Shown one piece after another: positions 19,199-27,502 of a stretch of 44,000 bases of DNA. Position 1 is the stretch's first letter. The number at the start of each line of letters is the position of its first letter. Under the pieces are notes generated by a model. That model ran no database searches. It saw nothing but the letters and a program-made list of their open reading frames with translations, and was not told the origin of the DNA. The DNA comes from an uncultured Pseudomonadales bacterium. Its GTDB lineage: Bacteria > Pseudomonadota > Gammaproteobacteria > Pseudomonadales > Cellvibrionaceae. The stretch is from contig CANLTI010000045.1 in assembly GCA_947494095.1 (NCBI GenBank), forward strand, positions 1 through 44,000, written 5' to 3'. The position numbers and the translations under genes were made by a program.

Positions 19199-19783
19199 AT
19201 GACACAACTCTCAGACAAGCTTTATCAACTGCAATTGAATCAGTTACGTCATGATGAGACCTATCATAAAGAAATTGTGCGCCTTCCCGTTCATCAGCGC
19301 CTGAATCATATGGCCCTGCATTTTGCCAAATATTCAGGACTGCTGGCATCTGAGCTAATTGCCCCATCATTTAATGAGCAGGAGCGTGCGAAGCTTGTTG
19401 TAGATTGCTTCGCCATCGCTGTTTCATCGATGAACATTCTTAATACTCGTATTTCAGATCGGCTGCTTTCTGACAATACGACCCATATCAGCAGTATTGC
19501 TGAGCTAGCGCAAGCGTATGCCAAAGAGCTGGTAACGCCAAGCAAATACTGGCTTTTATTACAGTCCAGTGCTTTATCAGGGAAAATCGCTAAAGCGTGC
19601 GAGTCTTTGGATCATTTAGAATCGTACGATTACCGAGAGGTTTTTTTAGAAGGCGCTACTGGCTTGATTAAGGTTTATCTGGCAGCGGCACACACTTTTG
19701 GTATTGATATTGAAAGCTCCCTTACAGAGCGCCTACTTACGGTAAAGAAGAAATCAATCTTTTTCGAAGATATTCACAGTTAA
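19199..19783 (+). CDS. All-helical protein, possibly MazG-like; module gene 1
   Basis: 194 residues, predicted almost wholly alpha-helical. Two similar halves may be present: HQRLNHMALHFAKYSGLL with a following VVDCFAIAV helix, and KIAKACESLDHLE with GLIKVYLAAAHTFGID and a KKKSIF end. The second half recalls the tail of MazG-type NTP pyrophosphohydrolases (a helix, then GIDxxxA and lysine), but the usual acidic metal-binding set (ExxE...ExxD) is not complete, so activity is doubtful. I do not recognise it with certainty. It is first of three plus-strand genes, 74 bp before the next. The neighbours, also nucleotide or DNA-base related, are what make the MazG reading plausible. Confidence 0.7.
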   Translation: MTQLSDKLYQLQLNQLRHDETYHKEIVRLPVHQRLNHMALHFAKYSGLLASELIAPSFNEQERAKLVVDCFAIAVSSMNILNTRISDRLLSDNTTHISSIAELAQAYAKELVTPSKYWLLLQSSALSGKIAKACESLDHLESYDYREVFLEGATGLIKVYLAAAHTFGIDIESSLTERLLTVKKKSIFFEDIHS

Positions 19784-19857
19784 GTTGTTCTAGTTTACTA
19801 TTAAACTGTAATTCTCGGTAACTGAGTTTTAACCAGCTAGCATAAGAAGGGATCGCT

Positions 19858-20586
19858 ATGGCTTTTTGGTCGTCACAGAAGCTCAAAAAAAACATTCATA
19901 AATTAATCCTTCTCCCGAACTATAAAGACCGTAGTGACATAGATCGATTGGAGAGGTTGATAGACTGCAACGCGATAACACTATCTGTTGGGCCTGAAAT
20001 ATTTCTATCCAGTGAAAAGGAGACTGGTAAAGTTAAGTGCCGTCGTGAGAATGACGGCATAACCGAAATCGCTCCAGGGCAATTTGCATACATAATCACG
20101 GACGAATACATTCATGTACCCAAAGATACTATGGCTTTTATTTCCTTTAAGGCTAAGTATAAATTTAAGGGGCTAATTAATGTATCCGGCTTCCATGTAG
20201 ATCCGGGCTGGAATGGACGCCTCGTGTTTTCCCTCTATAATGCCGGCTCAAATACCATATCAATAAAGCGCGGTGATCCGTTCTTCCTTATCTGGTACGC
20301 CGATCTTGATGCTAGTTCCGAAGATAATAAAGCTAAGGCATCCTGGCAACATCATATTAAGAGCGGCTTGCTCGACAACATCAATCAAAATATTCCTTCA
20401 CCTAGCGCTCTTGATAAAAGAATAAATGATCTTGAAAAGACATTTCACGCAGAGCTTACGGCTGCTAGTGCGAGACGAACTATTGGTATGATTGGTCTGA
20501 TTATCGGCGTAATCGCTTTTGCCCTCAGGTATCTCCCTGAATTACTTACGTTCGCAATAAACATGCAAATTAATGGAAATATTTAA
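19858..20586 (+). CDS. dCTP-deaminase/dUTPase-fold protein with C-terminal membrane anchor; module gene 2
   Basis: 242 residues. Residues about 35-155 match the trimeric dCTP deaminase/dUTPase fold: APGQFAYIITDEYIHVP, FKGLINVSGFHVDPGWNG, then LVFSLYNAG and KRGDPFFLIW. In E. coli dCTP deaminase the segment aligned to FSLYNAG reads LEFYNSG with the catalytic Glu; here that position is Ser125, so ordinary deaminase chemistry is unlikely. After the domain come a predicted coiled coil (about 183-206) and one membrane helix (about 209-230), which soluble Dcd lacks. This suggests a membrane-attached nucleotide binder or sensor (inference). The ribosome site AGAAGGGA precedes the ATG. Its last 14 bases overlap the next gene. 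Confidence 0.85.
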   Translation: MAFWSSQKLKKNIHKLILLPNYKDRSDIDRLERLIDCNAITLSVGPEIFLSSEKETGKVKCRRENDGITEIAPGQFAYIITDEYIHVPKDTMAFISFKAKYKFKGLINVSGFHVDPGWNGRLVFSLYNAGSNTISIKRGDPFFLIWYADLDASSEDNKAKASWQHHIKSGLLDNINQNIPSPSALDKRINDLEKTFHAELTAASARRTIGMIGLIIGVIAFALRYLPELLTFAINMQINGNI

Positions 20587-21535
20587 AAAGACCGAGGCTT
20601 TCGACACTTACTGGAAATTCGCCTACCTCAGGCAAGAGGCTTTCCTTGCAAAGAATCACTCCGCTAAAGTAACTAGCTACTTGGCTGACCCGATTATTTC
20701 AGCTCATAGATTCACCAATTGTTATAGAGCTCTCGACAGAGTCAGCCAGTTCCTTATCAAAGATGTGATTTATCGAGAAGCTTGCACAGAAGAAGACACT
20801 ATTTTTCGCATATTACTTTTTAAGTTCTTCAATAAAATAGAAACATGGAGGCTGTTAACTTCAGCCTTAGATGGTGATATTCGCTGGAGTAGTTACTCAC
20901 GTGAGAAATATGATGCCGTCTTGTCTGATGCCATTGATTCAAAGGCTCGCATTTATTCTGCCGCTTATATTATGCCATCAGGCAAAAGTGTATTTGGTCA
21001 TTCACGCAAGCATAGAAATAACCTAAGCCTCATAGAGCATATGATGCAAACAGGCATTACGACGAAGATAGCTCAGTCAGTTAACCTTGAAGATATCTAT
21101 AATGTTTTTCTTAGCTATCCCACGATAGGACCATTTCTGGCTTACCAATTTGCTATTGATGTCGCGTACAGTGAGTTAACCACTGCTCAAGAGCATGATT
21201 TTGTTATGCCTGGGCCTGGAGCTAAGGATGGTATAGCAAAGTGTTTTTCTGGCGCATCAACCAAAAGTGGGCAGTACATAATTGAGTATATGTGTGATCA
21301 ACAGGAAGCAGAGTTTGAGCGGCTATCGTTAGATTTTAAGTGGATCAAAGGTCGAAAGCTACAGCTTATCGACTGCCAAAATTTATTCTGTGAAGTTGAT
21401 AAATACTGCCGGGTTTACCATCCTGATATTGCTGGCATATCAGGGCGTACTCGAATCAAGCAAAAATATAAGCCTAACCACAGCGAAATAGATTTGTATT
21501 TCCCGCCGAAGTGGGGTGTTATAGCCGAATTCTGA
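20573..21535 (+). CDS. Protein like the helical domain of 5-hmdU DNA kinases; module gene 3
   Basis: 320 residues. The N-terminal part (YWKFAYLRQ..., then DPIISAHRFTNCYRALDRVS, and ILLFKFFNKIETW) matches the family I recall as HMUDK_hel / 'nucleotide kinase domain' (PF18723-like), described computationally in phage pathways that hypermodify thymine. It also resembles alpha-glutamyl/putrescinyl-thymine pyrophosphorylases, which share a DNA-glycosylase-like helical fold. A helix-hairpin-helix-like PGPGAKDGIAKCF segment (around 220) fits DNA or base binding. The kinase P-loop half is absent; this is the helical domain alone. The ATG lies inside gene 2 (14-base overlap) with no separate ribosome site, so translation is probably coupled. 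Function unproven. Confidence 0.82.
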   Translation: MEIFKKTEAFDTYWKFAYLRQEAFLAKNHSAKVTSYLADPIISAHRFTNCYRALDRVSQFLIKDVIYREACTEEDTIFRILLFKFFNKIETWRLLTSALDGDIRWSSYSREKYDAVLSDAIDSKARIYSAAYIMPSGKSVFGHSRKHRNNLSLIEHMMQTGITTKIAQSVNLEDIYNVFLSYPTIGPFLAYQFAIDVAYSELTTAQEHDFVMPGPGAKDGIAKCFSGASTKSGQYIIEYMCDQQEAEFERLSLDFKWIKGRKLQLIDCQNLFCEVDKYCRVYHPDIAGISGRTRIKQKYKPNHSEIDLYFPPKWGVIAEF

Positions 21536-21652
21536 GGCTCGGCCGCAAGCCTTTTAGAGCGGTTAATACCTAAAAAGCTAGCAATACGCTACCTACGTAG
21601 CTAGCTCTATTATGGGCTTTTGTTTTAACAATAACGCCTCAATCGTAATCAC
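21536..21652. other. Convergent spacer with nested inverted repeats
   Basis: 117 bp between the module and tamB. It contains GCTAGC repeated at both ends of a stretch around 21578-21605, with a CTAC/GTAG palindrome inside. This could be a terminator for either gene, although the T-run is imperfect. Confidence 0.4.
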
Positions 21653-24600
21653 TTAATAATCCCGTCGCCACTCTAAAGAGGCTGAGGTTTTGCCGGTGCT
21701 GGCGGCGGTGCTGTTTAGGCGTACTTCTTTGGTGACATCAATTTTTAAATTACCTTGCCAAGGTTGTGCGGGGTTGGAGGAGCGCTCTAGCTCTAAATAT
21801 ACGCGCTCGTTTAAATATTTACCCACCCCCACGTTGACCCCGCCGCCATCATCTTCGCTATCTTGCCCTATGCGCAAACTATCAAAGCCGAGTTTTTCAC
21901 GGGTGGTATTGAGGGGGTTAAAGCTGCTGCCGTTACTAATGGTATTAATCGCGCTGGCTAGGCTAATAGCCTCTAGTGGCGAAATATTTTGGATTGAATC
22001 ACCAAATAATAAACGCGATAAAATCTCTTCTTGGGGGAGTGTAGGCACTGAGCTTAAGTCCATTTTTACCTCGTCCTCGGTCCCTGAAATAATTAATGTT
22101 ATTTCGTGATCTTCCGTATTATAGGTGGCGGGAATATTGAAATTAAAAGAGTCATTACTAAAGCGCGCGCGGCCTTCGTTAAGTGTGAGAGGTTTTTGTA
22201 AAAGTTTTATTTCCCCGCGTAGCGTTTTAAAATTACCCGCCACATTGGGCTTAGCGGCGGTACCACTTACAATCACATTACCTGCGAGTTCGGCAATTAA
22301 ACCTCGGCCGCGAATGTACGCTTGTTTTTCGATGCCTACGGTGATGTCTAAATTAATATCGGGTAAGGCGCTCTTTTTTGTTTTGGCGAGAGCTTTTTCG
22401 TTGTAAATTTCTTTGATTTTGAGCTTTGGAATGCTCGCCGCTGGGGTGGTATCAATGTTGATTTCGAGTGGGCGTACCTCTAATTTGCCAGCCACATCAA
22501 AACCTTTCATGCCGCCTTTAATATTAACGTCACCACTGATCGAGCCGCTCACATTAGGTGTGGTAACGAGATGGGCATCGGTTGTGTGCACCGTTAAATC
22601 AACGGCTTGCGGGCTGTTGGGTTGGCTCCAGTCTACATAGCCACTGCCTTTGACCGTACCGCCTTCGCCATCGCGCGCAAACGCTGTGACCAGGTCAATG
22701 CGCTGGGCACTGGCTAAGGCGTAAACTTGTATTTCGCTCAGCACAGTGCCTGTGGCCGCTTGCCTAAAATATCCGTTTTTAAATAATAACTCGCCGGTGG
22801 CAATCGGGTTTTGGGCGGTACCGTCGATAGTAATATCAGAGACTAGCTCCCCCTGTACTACGGTTTGGTCGGTGTCTAAAAATAATTGGAAAGCACTAGT
22901 ATCAACATTGGATTGAATACTGCCATGAGTGGGAATATCGCCGCCGCTTTGGTTAAGCGCAAAATTAAGATAGCTATGCCAAGGAATATTGATAGCGATT
23001 TGCCCAGCCGATGTTTTATCGAGGGTAAAGCTTGAGTCGACGATAAGGTCGGTATTTTTGGAGTTAATGTTGGCATGCCAAATTAAAGGTACCTCACTGC
23101 GGTTATTTGTATTGTCGCGCACAGCTATGGTTTCGCCATACGACATAAAACCGACCAATCGAGGTGCGGTATAGCTACCGGTGAGGCGCAACCGGGCCTC
23201 GGCACGGCCCTCGCCAATTGGGATGCCAAGCACTTTGAGTAACTGTACCGGTAAGCGTGAGACGACTAAGCGCAAGTTGTTGTCTTGTGCGCCTATATGC
23301 CCTTTTAAAGTAATGAGCGGTTTGGTGAAAGTGGCCAGACGGAGCTTTTTAATATCGACAGTCATGGTTTGCAAGTTGCCCACTTGGGTACTGGCGACTA
23401 ACTTGAGTCTGAACGGTAATACTTGATTTTGGTGCTCATACCCACCCTGAAATAAAGCATTAATACTGGCAGCTGGTGCCTTGAGTGGGCCGCTTAGCTT
23501 CCAGTCGGCATTAATAACGCCCACAATACCCGGCGGTAAAGGGAGCTTGTGCCTGTACGCTATTGCGGGGGATAAGTGTTTGACCCTGCCTTTAAGCCGA
23601 GTCTTATTACCATGCCAGTCAGCAATACCTTTTAGCGTAATAGTAGCGTCTTCGACCTCGGCGGTGAGGCTGTGAATTTTCGCTTGTGTGGTGGTGACAT
23701 TGGCGCTGCCATACAGGGTAAAAGGCGTGCCTTGATAGCGGCCCAGAATATTGACGTCGGTAATGATTTTAGGCTTGGTTAGTGTGCCGCGTATTAAACC
23801 GCCGATCCGTTGCGCGTGCACACTTAAAGGCTGGGGAATAAGCTTGGCAATGCTGGCCGGTAAAATTTCACGCAGGGGCTTATCGCGTAAATGAGTTAAT
23901 GTAAAGGTCAGTGCATGGGGTTTGCCTTGGGTATGCAGACGCCCTTTTACGCTTAATTTGGCCTCGCCTAACTGCGCCTTTAACTGCTTAACTTGTAAGG
24001 TTCTGGGGCTGAGCTGTAGCTGAGTGTTGAGCGTGACGTGTTTTTTTTTATAGCTAAGCTGGCTTTTAAGTGCGATATGGCCGCGAGGCAAATGCTGGGT
24101 ATTCCAATCCCACGTTAATTGGCTTTGAGCGTTAAGTGTGCCGCTAGCCAGGCCGGCTACCCAAGGCTTAATCAGGGTTAAATCAAGGTCGTTAATGGCT
24201 ACATCTAAGGCGAGCTGCTGTTTGTTGAGGCTACCGCTGAGGCTATGATTTTGCTCGTTCACGTTGATATTAAGCTTGGATAGATTGATATGCTGCAAAA
24301 TAGGGTCAATAGCCAGTGCGCCATCAATATTAACCTGCTGCTCAAAAACGGGCGCCGTTAATTGATGCAGCGTGATATTGATGGGGGCGTTGGCGTTAGC
24401 GTGCGTTGAGGTTAAGTTGATGCTCGCATTGACCGGTTGTGTGGCGGGTAGGCGCATAAGCTGCGCGATCCAGCCGCCAGCGTGGTGCTGCAACACGCCT
24501 TGTACATTCAGCATATTGGCCTTTTGGCTGCTGCCTGTTAATTGCAAGAGCGGTATGGGGTTGCCGGCCTCGCTGAGTGTGAGCGCCAAATCGAGCGGTA

Positions 24601-25453
24601 GGGTCGATGGAGTGGTAGCGTTGTTGTGCTGATGGCTACCTGCTTGATCAGGGTTGGTGGCGGGCAGGTTTTGCTCAACGGCTGAGCTTTCGGTCCATTG
24701 AGGTGCCCAGTTAATGGCGATTGAGCCTTCTATCTTAAAGCGTGTATTTTGTGGAATCCTTAAGCCTTGTGTAATGTTGTTTGATTCCGCTTTAGGCTTA
24801 TCTTTTTCAGGTTCATTTTCTTCAGGCTTATCGTCTTCTGGTTCATCGTCTTCTGGCTTAGGCTGTTCGTCAGGTTTAGGCTTATTGGCAGGCGCAGTAG
24901 AGCTGGAGGTATTGGGTGCTGGCGCACGGCCATGATGACCGCTAGGCGTCTTGGGTAGCTGCCAGCTATAGCCCTTAATTTGTAAGCCGTTCATGGTAAT
25001 GCGTTGAATTTTAACCGGCGGAATATTCGGAACTTTTAACGTTAATTTTAAGGGCTTTTTGGGCGTTGTAGGCGCGGCTTTTTTGGCTGGCCGATAAAAC
25101 ACAATAGCCTGAGTGTGTAACTCACGTATATACAAACGCTTTTGCATCAGTGATGACAAGGCAACATCTAGTACCGCGCCACTGACCTCGAGTGTGGGTT
25201 TTTGGTTTTGGCTGATTAGGGCATAGTCGATCTCTAGGCGATTTAATGCAGGCCAGCGCGGGTTATCGATAACAATGGCTAGTTGCTCGCTTTGTACAAA
25301 CATTAAGCCATGCTTTAACCAAAACAGTCGTCCGGTTTCGGTGGCTAAGCTGGCTAAAGCACTAAGCACCACCAACAAAACAATAGCCAATAACGCCAAG
25401 CTAATGCGTAGGCTGCTGAGCAAAGTTTTTTTCAAGTAAGTCTTTATTAACAT
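21653..25453 (-). CDS. tamB: TamB, inner-membrane component of the translocation and assembly module
   Basis: 1266 residues from the ATG at 25453 (a TTG lies directly before it). TamB is an AsmA-like bridge protein spanning the periplasm that works with TamA in outer-membrane biogenesis and probably in lipid transport. There is one N-terminal membrane helix (about 15-38), long beta-rich repeats, and the conserved C-terminal TamB (DUF490) domain with LPQEEILSRLLFGDS, YLNERVYLELE and a final WRRDY. An unusual Pro/Glu/Asp/Lys-rich insert lies at about 170-227. The start overlaps the tamA stop by one base (TGATG). Confidence 0.95.
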   Translation of the reverse strand: MLIKTYLKKTLLSSLRISLALLAIVLLVVLSALASLATETGRLFWLKHGLMFVQSEQLAIVIDNPRWPALNRLEIDYALISQNQKPTLEVSGAVLDVALSSLMQKRLYIRELHTQAIVFYRPAKKAAPTTPKKPLKLTLKVPNIPPVKIQRITMNGLQIKGYSWQLPKTPSGHHGRAPAPNTSSSTAPANKPKPDEQPKPEDDEPEDDKPEENEPEKDKPKAESNNITQGLRIPQNTRFKIEGSIAINWAPQWTESSAVEQNLPATNPDQAGSHQHNNATTPSTLPLDLALTLSEAGNPIPLLQLTGSSQKANMLNVQGVLQHHAGGWIAQLMRLPATQPVNASINLTSTHANANAPINITLHQLTAPVFEQQVNIDGALAIDPILQHINLSKLNINVNEQNHSLSGSLNKQQLALDVAINDLDLTLIKPWVAGLASGTLNAQSQLTWDWNTQHLPRGHIALKSQLSYKKKHVTLNTQLQLSPRTLQVKQLKAQLGEAKLSVKGRLHTQGKPHALTFTLTHLRDKPLREILPASIAKLIPQPLSVHAQRIGGLIRGTLTKPKIITDVNILGRYQGTPFTLYGSANVTTTQAKIHSLTAEVEDATITLKGIADWHGNKTRLKGRVKHLSPAIAYRHKLPLPPGIVGVINADWKLSGPLKAPAASINALFQGGYEHQNQVLPFRLKLVASTQVGNLQTMTVDIKKLRLATFTKPLITLKGHIGAQDNNLRLVVSRLPVQLLKVLGIPIGEGRAEARLRLTGSYTAPRLVGFMSYGETIAVRDNTNNRSEVPLIWHANINSKNTDLIVDSSFTLDKTSAGQIAINIPWHSYLNFALNQSGGDIPTHGSIQSNVDTSAFQLFLDTDQTVVQGELVSDITIDGTAQNPIATGELLFKNGYFRQAATGTVLSEIQVYALASAQRIDLVTAFARDGEGGTVKGSGYVDWSQPNSPQAVDLTVHTTDAHLVTTPNVSGSISGDVNIKGGMKGFDVAGKLEVRPLEINIDTTPAASIPKLKIKEIYNEKALAKTKKSALPDINLDITVGIEKQAYIRGRGLIAELAGNVIVSGTAAKPNVAGNFKTLRGEIKLLQKPLTLNEGRARFSNDSFNFNIPATYNTEDHEITLIISGTEDEVKMDLSSVPTLPQEEILSRLLFGDSIQNISPLEAISLASAINTISNGSSFNPLNTTREKLGFDSLRIGQDSEDDGGGVNVGVGKYLNERVYLELERSSNPAQPWQGNLKIDVTKEVRLNSTAASTGKTSASLEWRRDY
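24775..24950 (-). repeat. Segment of tamB encoding an acidic Pro/Glu/Asp/Lys repeat
   Basis: Short imperfect repeats (units such as PEDDE, PEDDK, PEENE, PEKDK) encode a disordered, highly charged segment between the N-terminal region and the first long beta repeats. I do not recall such a tract in characterised TamB proteins. Confidence 0.7.
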
Positions 25454-27411
25454 CAAAAGGCTTGGCCTATGGCTATGTAGAGCTGAATACTGTCGTCGCC
25501 TTCGCGCTTATCAAGTGGCGTGGCAATATCAATACGAAAAGGAGCAAACGAGGTGTGATAACGCAAACCCAAGCCGGCGCTCCATAAATAATCATTCCCC
25601 ACTTTAGGGGCCTTATCAGAATAAGCATAGCCACCGTCAACAAAGACGGTAATACCTAGGCTTTGGCTAATACGGCTGCGCACCTCAAACGACACCTCAC
25701 TAAAAGATAAGCCACCCAAAGGCTTAATATCTTGGGTATCGGGGTCTATGAGCTCTGGGCCTATAGGGTCAGTTGTTGCGTCTATTGTTGGATCTACAGC
25801 ACTGACACTGGTCTCGCTAATACTTTGGTAGCGGTAGCCGCGTACCGAGCCGCCACCGCCCACATAAAAGCGTTGGTCGGCAGGTACATCAAGCAATGTT
25901 GAGCCATCAATCACACCCGCTGCCATGCGCATGGCAAAGGTGGGCTTAAGTGCCCACTGTTTGGCCGTGTGGTAAACACTGCCAGCTAGGGTATGGCGCG
26001 TAAACTTACGGCCTGTACGGTATAAGTCAATAAAGGGCTCTATTTGCACCCCCGCTGCCCAGCCGTGTTTGGGGTCGAGTGGGTTGTTGCGTGCGCTGTA
26101 ATCTAGGCTAATAGGTGTACTCAGTAGGGCAAAATCTTCGGGGTTGTCAAATTCGGTGACCCGGCTAAAAGTAATGTTGGCCCCTATATTGGCCGATAGA
26201 CCATGCGTTAATTCGCGTTTGATATTGGCGCCAACTTCACCTTTAAAGACATCGTAAGCGTCGGGTGTTTCTTTGGCGATAACAGCGGTAAGGGTTAGGC
26301 GTTGTTTTTTGCGCTTAAAATGCGGAAAGATCAGCTCAGTTTCGATGCTTTGCGATATTTTACTCAGAATAAGGTCGGCGGTGAGTTGCTCTCCACGGCC
26401 CATAAGGTTGCGGTGCTCCCAACCGGTAGAAACCTTCGTTTTAATATCGGCATCGTAGCCTAATGTGGCGTTAATACTGCGCTGGTTGCGCTCGGTTAAG
26501 CGAAAGTCTATGGCTACTTTGCCGTCTTCTATCGGCTTGGTTAAGGGCTCGGCATTGGCCAATAGGTTGGTTTGAATCAATTTTAAACGCGTACTGTCGA
26601 GTAGGCGTGATTTAAAGCATTCGCCCTCTTCAAACCCTAAAAATAAATCGAGGTAGCTTTCTTGGATTGAGGTGTGGCCTAGATAACGTGTTTTACCAAA
26701 AACCACCTGCTGACTGGGTTTGAGTGTAAAAGTGATATGGGCGTTTTTATGAATATGGTTAACCGTGGCCTTATAGCTGACGTTGACTTCGCGTAGGCAG
26801 TGCTCATCGAGTACCCACTTTTTAATATTAGCCAAGCTCTCGAGTACGGTTTGGGCAATAACAGGGTCGCCCTCTTTAATGCCGATGACTTTTTGAGGCG
26901 GGAGACTGACATTACTGGGCCAGTTAAAGTCGATGGTCGCCAAGGTGAATTGTGGCCCTGGGTATATTTGATGGGCTACTTGCCCGCGGGCATTTTTGCT
27001 TTCTATTTTGGCCGCATAATAGCCTTGGCTGCGCAAAAAAGTGTATAGCAGCTCATGGTCGTACTTAGAGGCCGTACGCAAGGTAGAGGCGTGCTGGTAT
27101 TTGCTGTTGGTGGCGCGCTGCTCACCCAGCGTAGCTTCTGCCAATTTTTGCAGTGCAGGCTTGTTGGCGACAAAAATAACAAAAGGGTGCTTGGTGCCTA
27201 TCAGTTGACTGCCAGCAATAGTGGGGGTGCCTGCCGCCGAGCTGAGCGCTGAGTATAAAAACCAGTAAGGCAGTGTGCACAGTAAACACAGCTTAGCTGC
27301 TTGGCTTAAAATGCCGCGTGCGGTTAAGCGCTGTAATGCGGTATGACTAATAACATTCAACTCAGGTGTTGCCTCGTTGTGTAACGTTAACGGTGTTAGG
27401 GCGCGCAGCAT
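25453..27411 (-). CDS. tamA: TamA, outer-membrane Omp85-family protein
   Basis: 652 residues from the ATG at 27411, with GGTGA about 8 bases upstream (an in-frame GTG at 27423 is the alternative). TamA partners TamB. The N-terminal region has a hydrophobic stretch (about 40-62, ending SSAAGTP) that may be a late signal sequence. POTRA-like domains follow (SQGYYAAKI, then IKEGDPV, CFKSRLLD), then the Omp85 beta-barrel with the VGGGGSVRGYRYQS motif and terminal Phe (AIGQAF). The extended stretch before the signal is unusual, and the true start may lie further in. Confidence 0.94.
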   Translation of the reverse strand: MLRALTPLTLHNEATPELNVISHTALQRLTARGILSQAAKLCLLCTLPYWFLYSALSSAAGTPTIAGSQLIGTKHPFVIFVANKPALQKLAEATLGEQRATNSKYQHASTLRTASKYDHELLYTFLRSQGYYAAKIESKNARGQVAHQIYPGPQFTLATIDFNWPSNVSLPPQKVIGIKEGDPVIAQTVLESLANIKKWVLDEHCLREVNVSYKATVNHIHKNAHITFTLKPSQQVVFGKTRYLGHTSIQESYLDLFLGFEEGECFKSRLLDSTRLKLIQTNLLANAEPLTKPIEDGKVAIDFRLTERNQRSINATLGYDADIKTKVSTGWEHRNLMGRGEQLTADLILSKISQSIETELIFPHFKRKKQRLTLTAVIAKETPDAYDVFKGEVGANIKRELTHGLSANIGANITFSRVTEFDNPEDFALLSTPISLDYSARNNPLDPKHGWAAGVQIEPFIDLYRTGRKFTRHTLAGSVYHTAKQWALKPTFAMRMAAGVIDGSTLLDVPADQRFYVGGGGSVRGYRYQSISETSVSAVDPTIDATTDPIGPELIDPDTQDIKPLGGLSFSEVSFEVRSRISQSLGITVFVDGGYAYSDKAPKVGNDYLWSAGLGLRYHTSFAPFRIDIATPLDKREGDDSIQLYIAIGQAF

Positions 27412-27502
27412 AACAAGAATCACCCGACATTCTGTAGCGCTTTTGTTAGCATGCGGGGCATATTTACTCTCTCCTTGTTTAAGTGACCCTTTGGAACCCT
27501 TT

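Noticed and set aside
27377..27502. N-terminal extension of the YhiN-type flavoprotein frame
   Set aside because: The extra 42 residues overlap the tamA start on the other strand and precede the typical MxxxDxVVIGGGAAG beginning; the ATG at 27503 is the natural start.
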